A stretch of 64,000 bases of DNA, taken from Chitinophaga rhizosphaerae. Its GTDB lineage: Bacteria > Bacteroidota > Bacteroidia > Chitinophagales > Chitinophagaceae. Shown in pieces: positions 24,562-33,025 of this stretch (the stretch's first letter is position 1; every line of letters starts with the position of its first letter). The notes under the pieces were generated by a model. The model was not told where the DNA came from. It searched no databases and saw only the letters and a program-made list of their open reading frames with translations. The position numbers and the translations under genes were made by a program. The stretch spans positions 1-64,000 of the forward strand of contig NZ_RXLO01000008.1 in assembly GCF_003958645.1 (NCBI RefSeq), given 5' to 3'.

Positions 24562-26100
24562 ATGAGCAAGATCCAGGAACTGCAATCCAAGATCGCCGAA
24601 GCACAACTCGGCGGAGGACAGGTACGAATCGATTCCCAACACAAGAAAGGCAAGCTGACCGCCCGCGAAAGGCTCACGCTCCTGCTCGACGAAGGCTCCT
24701 TCGAAGAGATCGGCATGTTCGTCCATAACCGTAACCGCGGCATGACCACCGACCAGGAACAGTTTCCCGGCGACGGCGTTGTAACGGGATATGGGACCGT
24801 CAACGGCCGGCTCGTGTACGTTTTTTCCCAGGACTTTACCGTATATGGCGGCAGCCTCTCCGAGCCGCATGCCCGCAAGATTTGCCGCGTGATGGACCTT
24901 GCGATGGAAAACGGCGCTCCCCTCATCGGTTTGAACGATAGTGGCGGCGCGCGCATCCAGGAAGGTGTGGTGAGCCTGGCGGGATATGCCGATATCTTTT
25001 ACCGCAACACCCGCGCCTCCGGCGTCATCCCGCAGATCTCCGCGATCATGGGCCCCTGCGCCGGCGGAGCCGTATATTCCCCCGCCATTACCGACTTCAT
25101 CCTCATGGTGGAAAACACTTCCTATATGTTTGTGACGGGCCCCAACGTCGTGAAGACCGTGACACATGAAGAAGTGACCAGCGAAGCGCTCGGCGGCGCA
25201 CAAACGCACGCCACCAAAAGCGGCGTTACGCATTTCGCGTGCGCCAACGAAGTAGCGTGCATCCAGACGATCCGCGAGATGCTGTCTTACATCCCCCAGA
25301 ACTGCGAAGAAACCGCGCCGTCGCTGCCATACGAACCCGGCAACGAATCGCGGCCAACACTCAATAATATCATCCCCGAAAATCCGAACCAGCCGTACGA
25401 CATGAAAGACGTCATCGCCGAGCTCACGGACGCCGATTCTTTCCTGGAAGTGCACAAGGATTTCGCGGACAACATCATCGTCGGCTTCGCACGCATCGCG
25501 GGGCGCAGCATCGGCATCGTGGCCAACCAGCCCGCCGTGCTGGCCGGTGTACTCGACATTCACGCTTCCGTGAAAGGCGCGCGCTTCACCCGCTTCTGCG
25601 ACGCTTTCAATATTCCGTTACTTGTACTGGTAGACGTTCCCGGCTTCCTGCCCGGTACCGACCAGGAATGGAACGGCATCATCACCAACGGCGCAAAACT
25701 GCTCTTCGCGCTGAGCGAAGCCACCGTTCCCAAGATCACCGTTACCACCCGCAAAGCTTACGGCGGCGCGTATTGCGTGATGAACTCCAAACACATCGGC
25801 GCAGACTTGAATTTCGCGTTCCCGCAGGCCGAAATCGCCGTGATGGGCCCGAAAGGAGCCGTGGAGATCATCTACAAAAGGGAAATCGACGCAGCGGCCG
25901 ATCCGGAAGCGCGCATGAACGAACTGGTGGCCGAATACACCGAACGCTTCGCCAATCCCTACCTCGCCGCCGAGAAGGGATATATCGACGAAGTGGTGAT
26001 CCCCGAAACCACCCGCGAAAAACTTATGAAAGGGTACGCCATGCTGGAAAATAAAGTGGCAGACATGCCGCGGAAAAAGCATGGGAATATTCCGTTGTAA
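24562..26100 (+). CDS. Acyl-CoA carboxylase beta (carboxyltransferase) subunit
   Basis: 512 residues, the normal length for the propionyl-CoA or methylmalonyl-CoA carboxylase beta subunit. Crotonase-fold signatures are clear: GSFEEIGMFV, the oxyanion loops GGARIQEG and GPCAGGAVYSPA in the N-terminal half, and VDVPGFLPGTDQE plus KAYGGAYCVM in the C-terminal half. It transfers CO2 from biotin on a carrier subunit to an acyl-CoA, usually propionyl-CoA. The biotin carboxylase and carrier subunits are not in this window. Biotin synthase is about 2.3 kb downstream. A near-consensus TACATTTA lies 13 bp before the start. Confidence 0.92.
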   Translation: MSKIQELQSKIAEAQLGGGQVRIDSQHKKGKLTARERLTLLLDEGSFEEIGMFVHNRNRGMTTDQEQFPGDGVVTGYGTVNGRLVYVFSQDFTVYGGSLSEPHARKICRVMDLAMENGAPLIGLNDSGGARIQEGVVSLAGYADIFYRNTRASGVIPQISAIMGPCAGGAVYSPAITDFILMVENTSYMFVTGPNVVKTVTHEEVTSEALGGAQTHATKSGVTHFACANEVACIQTIREMLSYIPQNCEETAPSLPYEPGNESRPTLNNIIPENPNQPYDMKDVIAELTDADSFLEVHKDFADNIIVGFARIAGRSIGIVANQPAVLAGVLDIHASVKGARFTRFCDAFNIPLLVLVDVPGFLPGTDQEWNGIITNGAKLLFALSEATVPKITVTTRKAYGGAYCVMNSKHIGADLNFAFPQAEIAVMGPKGAVEIIYKREIDAAADPEARMNELVAEYTERFANPYLAAEKGYIDEVVIPETTREKLMKGYAMLENKVADMPRKKHGNIPL

Positions 26101-26124
26101 CGGAACCGGCCAAACGATATCTCC

Positions 26125-26148
26125 ATCGCTCCCAAACCCGGGAGCGAT
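26125..26148 (+). terminator. Hairpin after the carboxylase gene
   Basis: Perfect 9-bp stem (26125-26133 with 26140-26148), then GTGCTTTT. The U-run is short and offset, so termination may be partial. Confidence 0.5.
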
Positions 26149-26340
26149 GTGCTTTTCCACCCTACCCGGCCAAAATCCCATACTATGGAATTTAATCGGG
26201 GGAAGCATTTTGAAGGTTTGCCTGACGATACGGAATGGTTAAGTAAACGATTCCCTGCGATAATCATCGCCGTGACCGTTTTGCCGATTGGGAAATGCTC
26301 CGCATCGGAATTCTAACCCCGATTCCCTATTTTAGCGGCT
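26149..26340. other. Intergenic, promoter of the UbiA-like gene
   Basis: No gene seen. TATTTTAG (26327-26334), a TAnnTTAG variant of the -7 box, lies 6 bases before the next ATG. Confidence 0.35.
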
Positions 26341-27195
26341 ATGTTTCGCGGATTTTTCAATTTCCTGTTGTTTAGCTCGATCTATATCGCCGGCGTGGCG
26401 CTGCTGATGGTTTGGGAAACGGAGGAAATTGCAGGCCTTTCCCTCGACCGCGGCAATTACTTCGGCTTTGTTTTCTTCTCCACCATTTGCAGTTACAATT
26501 TTCACTGGTACCTCACCCCCGGGTCCGAAAAGTATTCGGAACGGATCCTCTGGGGCCGGCGGAGGCGGCGGCTGCAGCTCATGGGCTGCTTGACCGGCCT
26601 GCTGGGCGCCGCCTGGTATGGGCTGCCCCTGCTGCATCACTGGCTGCCCGTCAGCGGCGCGGTGTTGCTCACTTTCCTGTATTCCGCGCCAAAAGTGCCC
26701 CACGCCACGTTCAGATGGCTGAAAAAGATCGCCGTGGGCAAAACCATTTTCCTCGCGTTCGTTTGGATGTACGTCACCACCCTCCTGCCCTATCTCATCG
26801 CCGACGCGGCCAAGCTGGACTTCTGGCAGGTGGCGCTGCTCTGCGTCTACCGATTTTTCATCATCTACGCCATCTGCATCCTGTTCGACCATCGCGACCG
26901 GGAGGAAGACCGGGCCGAAGGGATCCGCAGTCTCATCACCAGTCTCGAAGAACCCCATCTCGATAAGTTGTACTACGCTTCGCTCATCGTATCGGCCATC
27001 TGCGCCGTGGCGCTGGCGCCTGCGCTGCCGCTGTTCGTGCTGTTCAGTCTCCTGGCTGCCGTGGCCGTGGTATGGGGCGTGAAGCGATATGCGCAGACGC
27101 ATCATTCCGATTACGTCTATTATTTCCAGCTGGACGGGCTCATGGCATTATCCGCCCTCATCCACGCCATGTGGCTGCTGGCAGGCGGCATTTGA
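26341..27195 (+). CDS. UbiA-like prenyltransferase-family membrane protein
   Basis: 284 residues with about eight hydrophobic helices. The family's second Asp-rich motif is seen as FDHRDREEDRAEG (about 181-193), and FSTICSYNFHWY (about 46-57) takes the place of the first NDxxD motif, in which the aspartates are missing. UbiA proteins attach prenyl chains to aromatic acceptors in the membrane. The absent first Asp motif suggests either a divergent member or loss of prenyltransferase activity. Small UbiA-like proteins of this kind are common in Bacteroidota and unassigned. Confidence 0.65.
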   Translation: MFRGFFNFLLFSSIYIAGVALLMVWETEEIAGLSLDRGNYFGFVFFSTICSYNFHWYLTPGSEKYSERILWGRRRRRLQLMGCLTGLLGAAWYGLPLLHHWLPVSGAVLLTFLYSAPKVPHATFRWLKKIAVGKTIFLAFVWMYVTTLLPYLIADAAKLDFWQVALLCVYRFFIIYAICILFDHRDREEDRAEGIRSLITSLEEPHLDKLYYASLIVSAICAVALAPALPLFVLFSLLAAVAVVWGVKRYAQTHHSDYVYYFQLDGLMALSALIHAMWLLAGGI

Positions 27196-27206
27196 CGCGG
27201 ATTGCT

Positions 27207-27214
27207 TACATTTG
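27207..27214 (+). promoter_or_regulatory. -7 box TACATTTG before the M42 peptidase gene
   Basis: Exact TAnnTTTG match, 23 bases before the ATG at 27238. Confidence 0.5.
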
Positions 27215-27237
27215 AAGGATATTTAACCTGAACAACA

Positions 27238-28338
27238 ATGGCTAAAAAAACGAAATCGATACTTACGAAGGAATCTATGAACTTTCTGCGCACTTACCTC
27301 AACAACCCCTCTCCCACCGGGTTCGAGAAGGAAGGACAGAAACTCTGGCTGGAATACCTGAAACCTTATATTGATGATACCATCGTAGACGCGTACGGCT
27401 CGGCTGTAGGGGTGATCAATCCCGAAGCGGCTTTCAAGGTGGTGATCGAGGCGCATGCCGACGAAATTTCCTGGTTCGTGAATTATATTTCGCCCGAAGG
27501 GCTCATTTACGTGATCCGCAACGGCGGGTCGGACCAGGCCATCGCGCCCAGCAAACGCGTGAACATCCATACCGAAAAAGGCATCGTGAAGGCGGTGTTC
27601 GGCTGGCCGGCCATCCATACGCGCCTGCGCAGCGGCGACGGCAAGGAGCCCCAGCCCAAGGTAGACAACATTTTCCTCGACTGCGGCGCCCGCTCCCGGA
27701 AGGAAGTGGAAGAACTGGGTATCCATGTTGGTTGCGTGGTAACTTTTGATGATATGTTCGAGGAACTGAACTACGATTACTTCATCTGCCGCGCGCTCGA
27801 CAACCGCATCGGCGGGTTCATGATCGCAGAAGTGGCCCGCCTGCTGAAGGAAAACAAGCAGCGCCTGCCGTTCGGCCTCTATATCGTGAACGCCGTACAG
27901 GAAGAAGTAGGCCTGCGCGGGGCGGAAATGATCGCCAAGCGCATCAAACCCAATGTAGCCATCATCACCGACGTAACGCACGACACCACCACGCCGATGA
28001 TCAACAAGAACATCGAAGGCGAAATCAAATGCGGCGCCGGCCCCAGCATCACTTACGGGCCCGCGGTACACAACATCCTGCGCGACCTGATCATCAAAAC
28101 GGCCAAAAAGGAAGACATCCCCCACCAGCTGCACGCCGTTAGCCGCAGCACGGGCACCGATACCGACGCCTTCGCCTATTCGAACGACGGTACTCCTTCG
28201 GCCCTCATCAGCATTCCCCTGCGCTATATGCACACTACCGTGGAAATGATCAAAAAGGACGACGTGGAGAACACCATCCGCCTCATTTACCAAACCCTGC
28301 TGAACATCACGCCGAAAACCAACTTCCAGTACCTGTAA
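27238..28338 (+). CDS. M42-family metallopeptidase (glutamyl aminopeptidase/endoglucanase-type)
   Basis: 366 residues, normal for M42. Two-metal active site residues can be followed: His in EAHADEISW, Asp in CRALDNRIGG, the catalytic Glu-Glu pair in AVQEEVGLRGAE, Asp in ITDVTHDTT and a final His in YMHTTVEM. These enzymes are cytosolic aminopeptidases with zinc or cobalt, forming large tetrahedral complexes. No signal peptide. It stands between a UbiA-like gene and bioB with its own promoter-like box. Confidence 0.93.
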   Translation: MAKKTKSILTKESMNFLRTYLNNPSPTGFEKEGQKLWLEYLKPYIDDTIVDAYGSAVGVINPEAAFKVVIEAHADEISWFVNYISPEGLIYVIRNGGSDQAIAPSKRVNIHTEKGIVKAVFGWPAIHTRLRSGDGKEPQPKVDNIFLDCGARSRKEVEELGIHVGCVVTFDDMFEELNYDYFICRALDNRIGGFMIAEVARLLKENKQRLPFGLYIVNAVQEEVGLRGAEMIAKRIKPNVAIITDVTHDTTTPMINKNIEGEIKCGAGPSITYGPAVHNILRDLIIKTAKKEDIPHQLHAVSRSTGTDTDAFAYSNDGTPSALISIPLRYMHTTVEMIKKDDVENTIRLIYQTLLNITPKTNFQYL

Positions 28339-28371
28339 GAAATTGGTGCTGGATATTTCATAATTGTTTCA

Positions 28372-28379
28372 TAGGTTTG
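28372..28379 (+). promoter_or_regulatory. -7 box TAGGTTTG before bioB
   Basis: Exact TAnnTTTG match, 18 bases before the ATG at 28398. Confidence 0.5.
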
Positions 28380-28397
28380 CCGCTAAATCCGACTAGT

Positions 28398-29411
28398 ATG
28401 ATCCGTCACGATTGGACAATCGAAGAGATAAAGGATATTTATAATACGCCGCTGCTGGAGCTGATGTTCCGTGCCGCCACCGTGCATCGCGAACACCAGG
28501 ATACCGCGGAAGTGCAGGTTTGCACCCTGCTTTCCATCAAGACCGGCGGATGTTCCGAAGATTGCTCTTACTGCCCCCAGGCAGCCCGCTATAACACAGG
28601 TGTAGACGTTCAGGCGCTGATGCAGAAAGATAAAGTGCTGGAATACGCCCAGAAAGCCAAAGACGCAGGTTCTACCCGCTTCTGCATGGGCGCCGCCTGG
28701 CGCGAAGTGCGCGACAACCGCGATTTCGACCGCGTGCTCGATATGGTAAAAGGCGTGAACGAGATCGGCATGGAAGTATGCTGCACCCTCGGCATGCTCA
28801 CCGAATCGCAGGCCCAGAAGCTGGCAGACGCCGGCCTCTACTCCTACAACCACAACCTGGACACCTCCAGCGAATATTACGGAGAGATCATCACCACCCG
28901 TACGTACGACGACCGTCTCAATACGCTCAACAATGTGCGTAAAGCCGGCGTAACCGTATGCTGCGGCGGTATCATCGGCCTGGGCGAGAGCCACGACGAC
29001 CGTATCAACATGCTCTACACCCTGTCTTCCATGCCCGAGCACCCGGATTCCGTACCCATCAACGCCCTCACCCGCGTAGCCGGTACCCCGCTGGCGCACC
29101 TGCCCAAAGTGGAATTCTGGGACATGGTACGCATGATCGCCACCGCCCGCATCCTCATGCCCAAATCCATGGTCCGCCTCAGCGCCGGCCGTGCCGAAAT
29201 GAGCGTTTCCGAACAGGCGATGTGCTTCATGGCAGGCGCCAACTCCATCTTCACCGGCGAAAAGCTCCTCACCACCAAGAACCCTTCCTTCGAGGAAGAC
29301 AGTCTGATGTTCGAACTGCTGGGCCTCAAGCCCCGCCAAGCCTTCAAAGAGGAAAAAGCCGCCGGTTGCTGCGATCACGATCATCAGCACGCACACGCAC
29401 ATGCACACTAA
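28398..29411 (+). CDS. bioB: Biotin synthase
   Basis: 337 residues from ATG 28398 (downstream of the promoter-like box). Radical SAM enzyme that inserts sulfur into dethiobiotin, the last step of biotin synthesis. The 4Fe-4S cysteines are C52, C56 and C59 (GCSEDCSYC). The rest matches BioB throughout: YNHNLDTSSEYY, GGIIGLGE, NALTRVAGTPL, and LSAGRAEMS that carries the arginine ligand of the 2Fe-2S cluster. The C-terminus ends in a histidine-rich tail (CCDHDHQHAHAHAH) after a double Cys, an addition that core BioB does not need and that may bind metal. The other bio genes are not here, so this is a lone bioB. Confidence 0.96.
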   Translation: MIRHDWTIEEIKDIYNTPLLELMFRAATVHREHQDTAEVQVCTLLSIKTGGCSEDCSYCPQAARYNTGVDVQALMQKDKVLEYAQKAKDAGSTRFCMGAAWREVRDNRDFDRVLDMVKGVNEIGMEVCCTLGMLTESQAQKLADAGLYSYNHNLDTSSEYYGEIITTRTYDDRLNTLNNVRKAGVTVCCGGIIGLGESHDDRINMLYTLSSMPEHPDSVPINALTRVAGTPLAHLPKVEFWDMVRMIATARILMPKSMVRLSAGRAEMSVSEQAMCFMAGANSIFTGEKLLTTKNPSFEEDSLMFELLGLKPRQAFKEEKAAGCCDHDHQHAHAHAH

Positions 29412-29436
29412 GCATATCTATTAAATTTTGGAGAAG

Positions 29437-29463
29437 AGCCGCCCGCACAGGGCGGCTTTTTTT
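29437..29463 (+). terminator. Terminator of bioB
   Basis: 8-bp GC-rich stem (29437-29444 with 29450-29457), 5-base loop and a seven-T run. Confidence 0.88.
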
Positions 29464-29473
29464 ATGCCCGGAA

Positions 29474-29507
29474 AACAAAAAACCCGTTCCGGATAAACCG
29501 GAACGGG
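29474..29507 (-). terminator. Terminator of the minus-strand Sus operon 2
   Basis: 10-bp stem (29483-29492 with 29498-29507) followed on the minus strand by a T-rich run (29482-29474). It ends the transcript of the locus that finishes at 29549. Confidence 0.85.
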
Positions 29508-29548
29508 AAACTGAATGGACATCGTAGGGTTTCAATCAGCTGTATGAC

Positions 29549-30709
29549 TCAAGGTAGCTGTTTGGTGAGTGCTTCCTCCAGTGCCGCGCCCCGAAGGTCT
29601 TTGGCGACGATCTTCCCCTGCGGGTCGATGAGGAAGTTGGCCGGAACGCCCCGGATGCCGTATAGCTTCACAGCCGCGTTGTTCCAGAATTTGAGGTCGG
29701 ACACATGCACGAAATCCTGCAATCCGTCCTTTTTGATGGCCTCCTCCCAGAGGTCCTTGCGGCCCGGCTGGTCGAGGGAAACGCTGAGTACCACGAAGTT
29801 GCGGTCCCTGAACTTCTTAAAAGCCGCCACCACGTGCGGGTTTTCTGCCCGGCAGGGGCCGCACCAGCTGGCCCAGAAGTCCAGGAACACGTATTTACCC
29901 CGGAAATCCGTCAGGCTGACGGGTTTGCCGTTCAGGTCGTTCTGCGTGAAATCGGGTGCCAGTGCGCCCACAACAATGGTCTTTTTCTTGTACATGTTGC
30001 CGGCCATGCGCTTTCCGGCGGGGGAATTGCGCTGGGTTACGGGGAGACTGGCGAACAGGGGCTCCAGTTCCGCCAGGTCCATGTTATTGTGGACAGACAG
30101 CTCCTGCATGGCGAACATGGTGACGGGGGAATTCGGGTTCTTTTTGATGAAATCCCGGATGAGCCCCTTCTTGTCGTCGAGCGCCTTGCGGAACTTCACG
30201 TTCAGGGAATTCGCCAGTGCGGTGTCTCGCCGCTGCTCGTCGGTGGCGCCGCCCCAGATGCTGTTGATTTCCGCCATCTGGTCTTCGTAGGGCTGGAGGT
30301 GCTTTTTGTACGCCAGGTCCGCATCGTTCAGTTTCGAGCCTTTCACTTTGGCCGAAGCCATGTCGGACCCGGACGTAACGGTAATGGTGCCGGGCTCCAG
30401 GTACATGATCTTGCGGTCCATGCCCTGGCCCATGTTCTCAAGCCGCTGGCCGTCTTTGCTCAATGCGAGCATCATCAGTGCGGGTTCCATGGTGGTGCCT
30501 TTGAAGGAGAATTCCCCGTTCTTCAGCACCGCAGAATCGAGGAAACGCTCATCGCCTTCGGTGCGGTCGAAATACACGATGGCCGGGGCATTCAGCTTGC
30601 CGATCCTGCCTTTCAGCACAAATTTGCCATCTTGCGCCTGTACAACGGCGGGAATCAACGCCGCAGCGAGGATGGCCCAGGTTTTTGATCTTACGGTAAT
30701 CAGGTCCAT
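29549..30709 (-). CDS. TlpA-family thiol-disulfide oxidoreductase with DUF4369 region
   Basis: 386 residues with a signal peptide (to about VVQAQ, residue 25). The N-terminal part looks like DUF4369 (GRIGKLNAPAIVYFDR, VLKNGEFSFKG). A helical linker follows, then a thioredoxin fold with FWASWCGPC (about 270-280) and the cis-Pro loop GVPANF. It is the last gene of the Sus locus (31 bp after the PKD-like gene). The partner role of a periplasmic or surface thioredoxin in this kind of locus is not known; it may maintain cysteines in proteins of the locus (inference). A second TlpA-like protein is at 1557. Confidence 0.9.
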   Translation of the reverse strand: MDLITVRSKTWAILAAALIPAVVQAQDGKFVLKGRIGKLNAPAIVYFDRTEGDERFLDSAVLKNGEFSFKGTTMEPALMMLALSKDGQRLENMGQGMDRKIMYLEPGTITVTSGSDMASAKVKGSKLNDADLAYKKHLQPYEDQMAEINSIWGGATDEQRRDTALANSLNVKFRKALDDKKGLIRDFIKKNPNSPVTMFAMQELSVHNNMDLAELEPLFASLPVTQRNSPAGKRMAGNMYKKKTIVVGALAPDFTQNDLNGKPVSLTDFRGKYVFLDFWASWCGPCRAENPHVVAAFKKFRDRNFVVLSVSLDQPGRKDLWEEAIKKDGLQDFVHVSDLKFWNNAAVKLYGIRGVPANFLIDPQGKIVAKDLRGAALEEALTKQLP

Positions 30710-30739
30710 ATTGTCGGTTTACTGTTTCGGTAATTGGTT

Positions 30740-32158
30740 TTATTCGCGGATGAGGATGTCGCGCGGAGCGCCGGGAACGCCGGTCACTTTTTTGATTAGT
30801 TCCCCGAACTGCCCAACGGCGGTGTTCAGGAAATGCACCTCCCCTTCTATCCCCGCTACCAGCAGGTTCCCGTTTTGCTCCACTTTCAGCATCGTGATGT
30901 CCTTGCCGCCAAACGTCGCGCTCAGCTCACGGATCTCTTCATTGAGCGGATTGTAGCGGTAAATCTTCCCGTTCCCGCTGAAGAAGAACACGCCCACGGG
31001 AGACACCGCCCATTTCGTGGTGGCCGTCACCAGGCTGTCTCCCCTGAATTTCTTCATTTCGCGGGCGTTGAAACGCTGCCTGCCGTCGCGCCAGTCGATC
31101 CCGAAACGCAATTGCATCGTTTTGCCGAGGGAGTCGCAGAAGGCGAAGATGTCGTTGTCACTGAATTTCTCCATGTAGATCAAATCCATCTTGAGGTTTT
31201 TGGGCACGAAAGCGGAGTCGAACACGGTGTAGGTGGTATCGAGATAAATGCCGGGCATGAAGCGCAGGAAACATTTCTTCTCCTTGTCGAACGCCAGGAA
31301 GTGAGACACCGCCTGCCCGCTTTCCGCCAGCTCCTGGAGCATTTGCGGCGCCAGTTTGTACCCGCCCGTCACCGGCACGCCGAAATACCCGTAATAGGTC
31401 CCGAAAGGCGCCGTTTCGAAGGTGCCCATGAACAGCTGATCGTTGATGATAGCCGTGGTAGTACCGTTGAGGTTGCGGAGGAAGTAATTCGATTTGGCCG
31501 TGGCCATGGGATCGTAGAAATTCTCCTTGAGCGTGCGCACCTGTTGCAGGGTGCTGGCATCAAGCAAAACGCCTCCATCGTCGCTGCCGGAGAAAGTGAG
31601 CCAGTACTGCGTGATCTGGTTCATGTAGAACTGGTTGCGCACGTATACGAGCTGCTGCGGCCCGCCGGGCAGGGTTTTCTTGTTGATGGCTTCGTACACG
31701 TCTGCCTGCAGGGAATTGTCGGGCTTGATGAACGACAGCGAAGAGGAATTCGCATCGCCGCTGAGCACGAGGGCGCCGCGCGTAAAGGCCGTCTGCCCGC
31801 TGATCACGAAATCGTAAAAGTATTTCTGCCCGGTATTGTTATCGGTCACTTTCAGCAACACCGTGTACCGCGCGGCGCCGAGGCCGTAAACGATCCGGAG
31901 TTCCCTGGTGAAATAATCGTCGGTCATGGCACGTTCGGGAATGTTGATCTTCCATTCGCAGGAATAATCGTTGGCACCGCTTTTCAGCGTGATCTTCGGC
32001 GCCACGATGAGGCTGTCGCCCGACATCACGTGGTACACCGAATCCAGCCCCGACATGAGGGGAGCCGGCACTTCCATATAATCGTAGTTGCCTTTATCCT
32101 TGTAACAGCCTGCGAAAACGGCTGCCACGCTGAGTATGAACAGGTATATCTTTTTCAT
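30740..32158 (-). CDS. PKD-like family lipoprotein of the Sus locus
   Basis: 472 residues with a lipoprotein signal (lipobox VFAGC, Cys17). A tyrosine/asparagine-rich start (GNYDYMEVPAP) is followed by a PKD-like beta domain and then by propeller-like repeats (for example SFIKPDNSLQADVYE, GNGKIYRYNPLNEEI). It matches the PKD-like lipoproteins that commonly follow SusC-SusD-DUF4843 in Bacteroidota. It probably sits at the cell surface next to the SusCD complex and helps capture substrate (inference). 12 bp after the DUF4843 gene. Confidence 0.85.
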   Translation of the reverse strand: MKKIYLFILSVAAVFAGCYKDKGNYDYMEVPAPLMSGLDSVYHVMSGDSLIVAPKITLKSGANDYSCEWKINIPERAMTDDYFTRELRIVYGLGAARYTVLLKVTDNNTGQKYFYDFVISGQTAFTRGALVLSGDANSSSLSFIKPDNSLQADVYEAINKKTLPGGPQQLVYVRNQFYMNQITQYWLTFSGSDDGGVLLDASTLQQVRTLKENFYDPMATAKSNYFLRNLNGTTTAIINDQLFMGTFETAPFGTYYGYFGVPVTGGYKLAPQMLQELAESGQAVSHFLAFDKEKKCFLRFMPGIYLDTTYTVFDSAFVPKNLKMDLIYMEKFSDNDIFAFCDSLGKTMQLRFGIDWRDGRQRFNAREMKKFRGDSLVTATTKWAVSPVGVFFFSGNGKIYRYNPLNEEIRELSATFGGKDITMLKVEQNGNLLVAGIEGEVHFLNTAVGQFGELIKKVTGVPGAPRDILIRE

Positions 32159-32170
32159 GGCATTGCAGGG

Positions 32171-33013
32171 TTAGATGACCGGGTCTCCGTCTTCATCGGT
32201 GAAATAATAACGGCCGTCGGCCGGGTTGAGGGTGAGCACGAACTTTTTGGCGGTGTTGCCGCTGTGGTAGAATTCCAGCGTACCATTGGCGCCGGGTGTG
32301 ATCACGTACCCTTCCGCCGGGTTCTCCGCCACCCAGGTTTGCGGGTTGGTGAGGAAGGAGCGGAAACGCCGGGTATGATATAGCACTTTCGGCGTCGCCT
32401 GCCAGTCTGCCCGGTCTTCGGTTAATTTGTTAGTACCGGAAACGCGGATGAACAGTTCATGTTTCACGCGGGAATATTCCCCCAGTTCGCCCTGCCAGAT
32501 TTCCCACCACAGCGGTTTTTCCAGCCGGTTGGAGAAAATGATCTTGGCCGTGTCCAGCTTGGGGATGGTAGTCCCGAAATCGGCGGAAGGCTTCAGCTGG
32601 AGCATGAGCTTCACCGCTTTTTCGGCCAGCAGCGGATCGGTATTGTACATTACCACCGGGATGTCGAGCCGTCCGGAATCCGCCGGCAGCACATATTCCG
32701 CGGCCAGCGCCTTATAGTGGAGGCCCGCCTGGGCGGTGGTTTTATCGGCGATCAGCGCCACTTTCACCTTGCGCGCCGCACCGGTTCGGTTACCGGAAAC
32801 GCGCACGGGTAAAAGGACCGTATCCGTCGCCAATTCGGGGAATAGCGCGAAGGAATAAATGACGCTGTCGATGCGCTGATGCGTAAGGTCGCTTTCCGCG
32901 AAATCGAAATAGACGCCATCGGCTGACTGGTACACCAGTTCCTCTTTTTTATCGCATCCTGCCAGCCATCCTGCAGCCAGCAGCCATATCGTGATGTTGG
33001 TTATTCTTTTCAT
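32171..33013 (-). CDS. DUF4843 lipoprotein of the Sus locus
   Basis: 280 residues with a lipoprotein signal (lipobox LAGC, Cys20). Features are those of DUF4843: a YFDF-type start (GVYFDFAESDLT), a middle stretch VRVSGNRTGAARKVKV and LPADSGRLDIPVVMY. The family occurs behind SusC/SusD pairs and is thought to be a surface-exposed accessory; function unproven. Gap of 12 bp on both sides shows tight operon structure. Confidence 0.88.
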   Translation of the reverse strand: MKRITNITIWLLAAGWLAGCDKKEELVYQSADGVYFDFAESDLTHQRIDSVIYSFALFPELATDTVLLPVRVSGNRTGAARKVKVALIADKTTAQAGLHYKALAAEYVLPADSGRLDIPVVMYNTDPLLAEKAVKLMLQLKPSADFGTTIPKLDTAKIIFSNRLEKPLWWEIWQGELGEYSRVKHELFIRVSGTNKLTEDRADWQATPKVLYHTRRFRSFLTNPQTWVAENPAEGYVITPGANGTLEFYHSGNTAKKFVLTLNPADGRYYFTDEDGDPVI

Positions 33014-33025
33014 ACTTGTGCAGGT

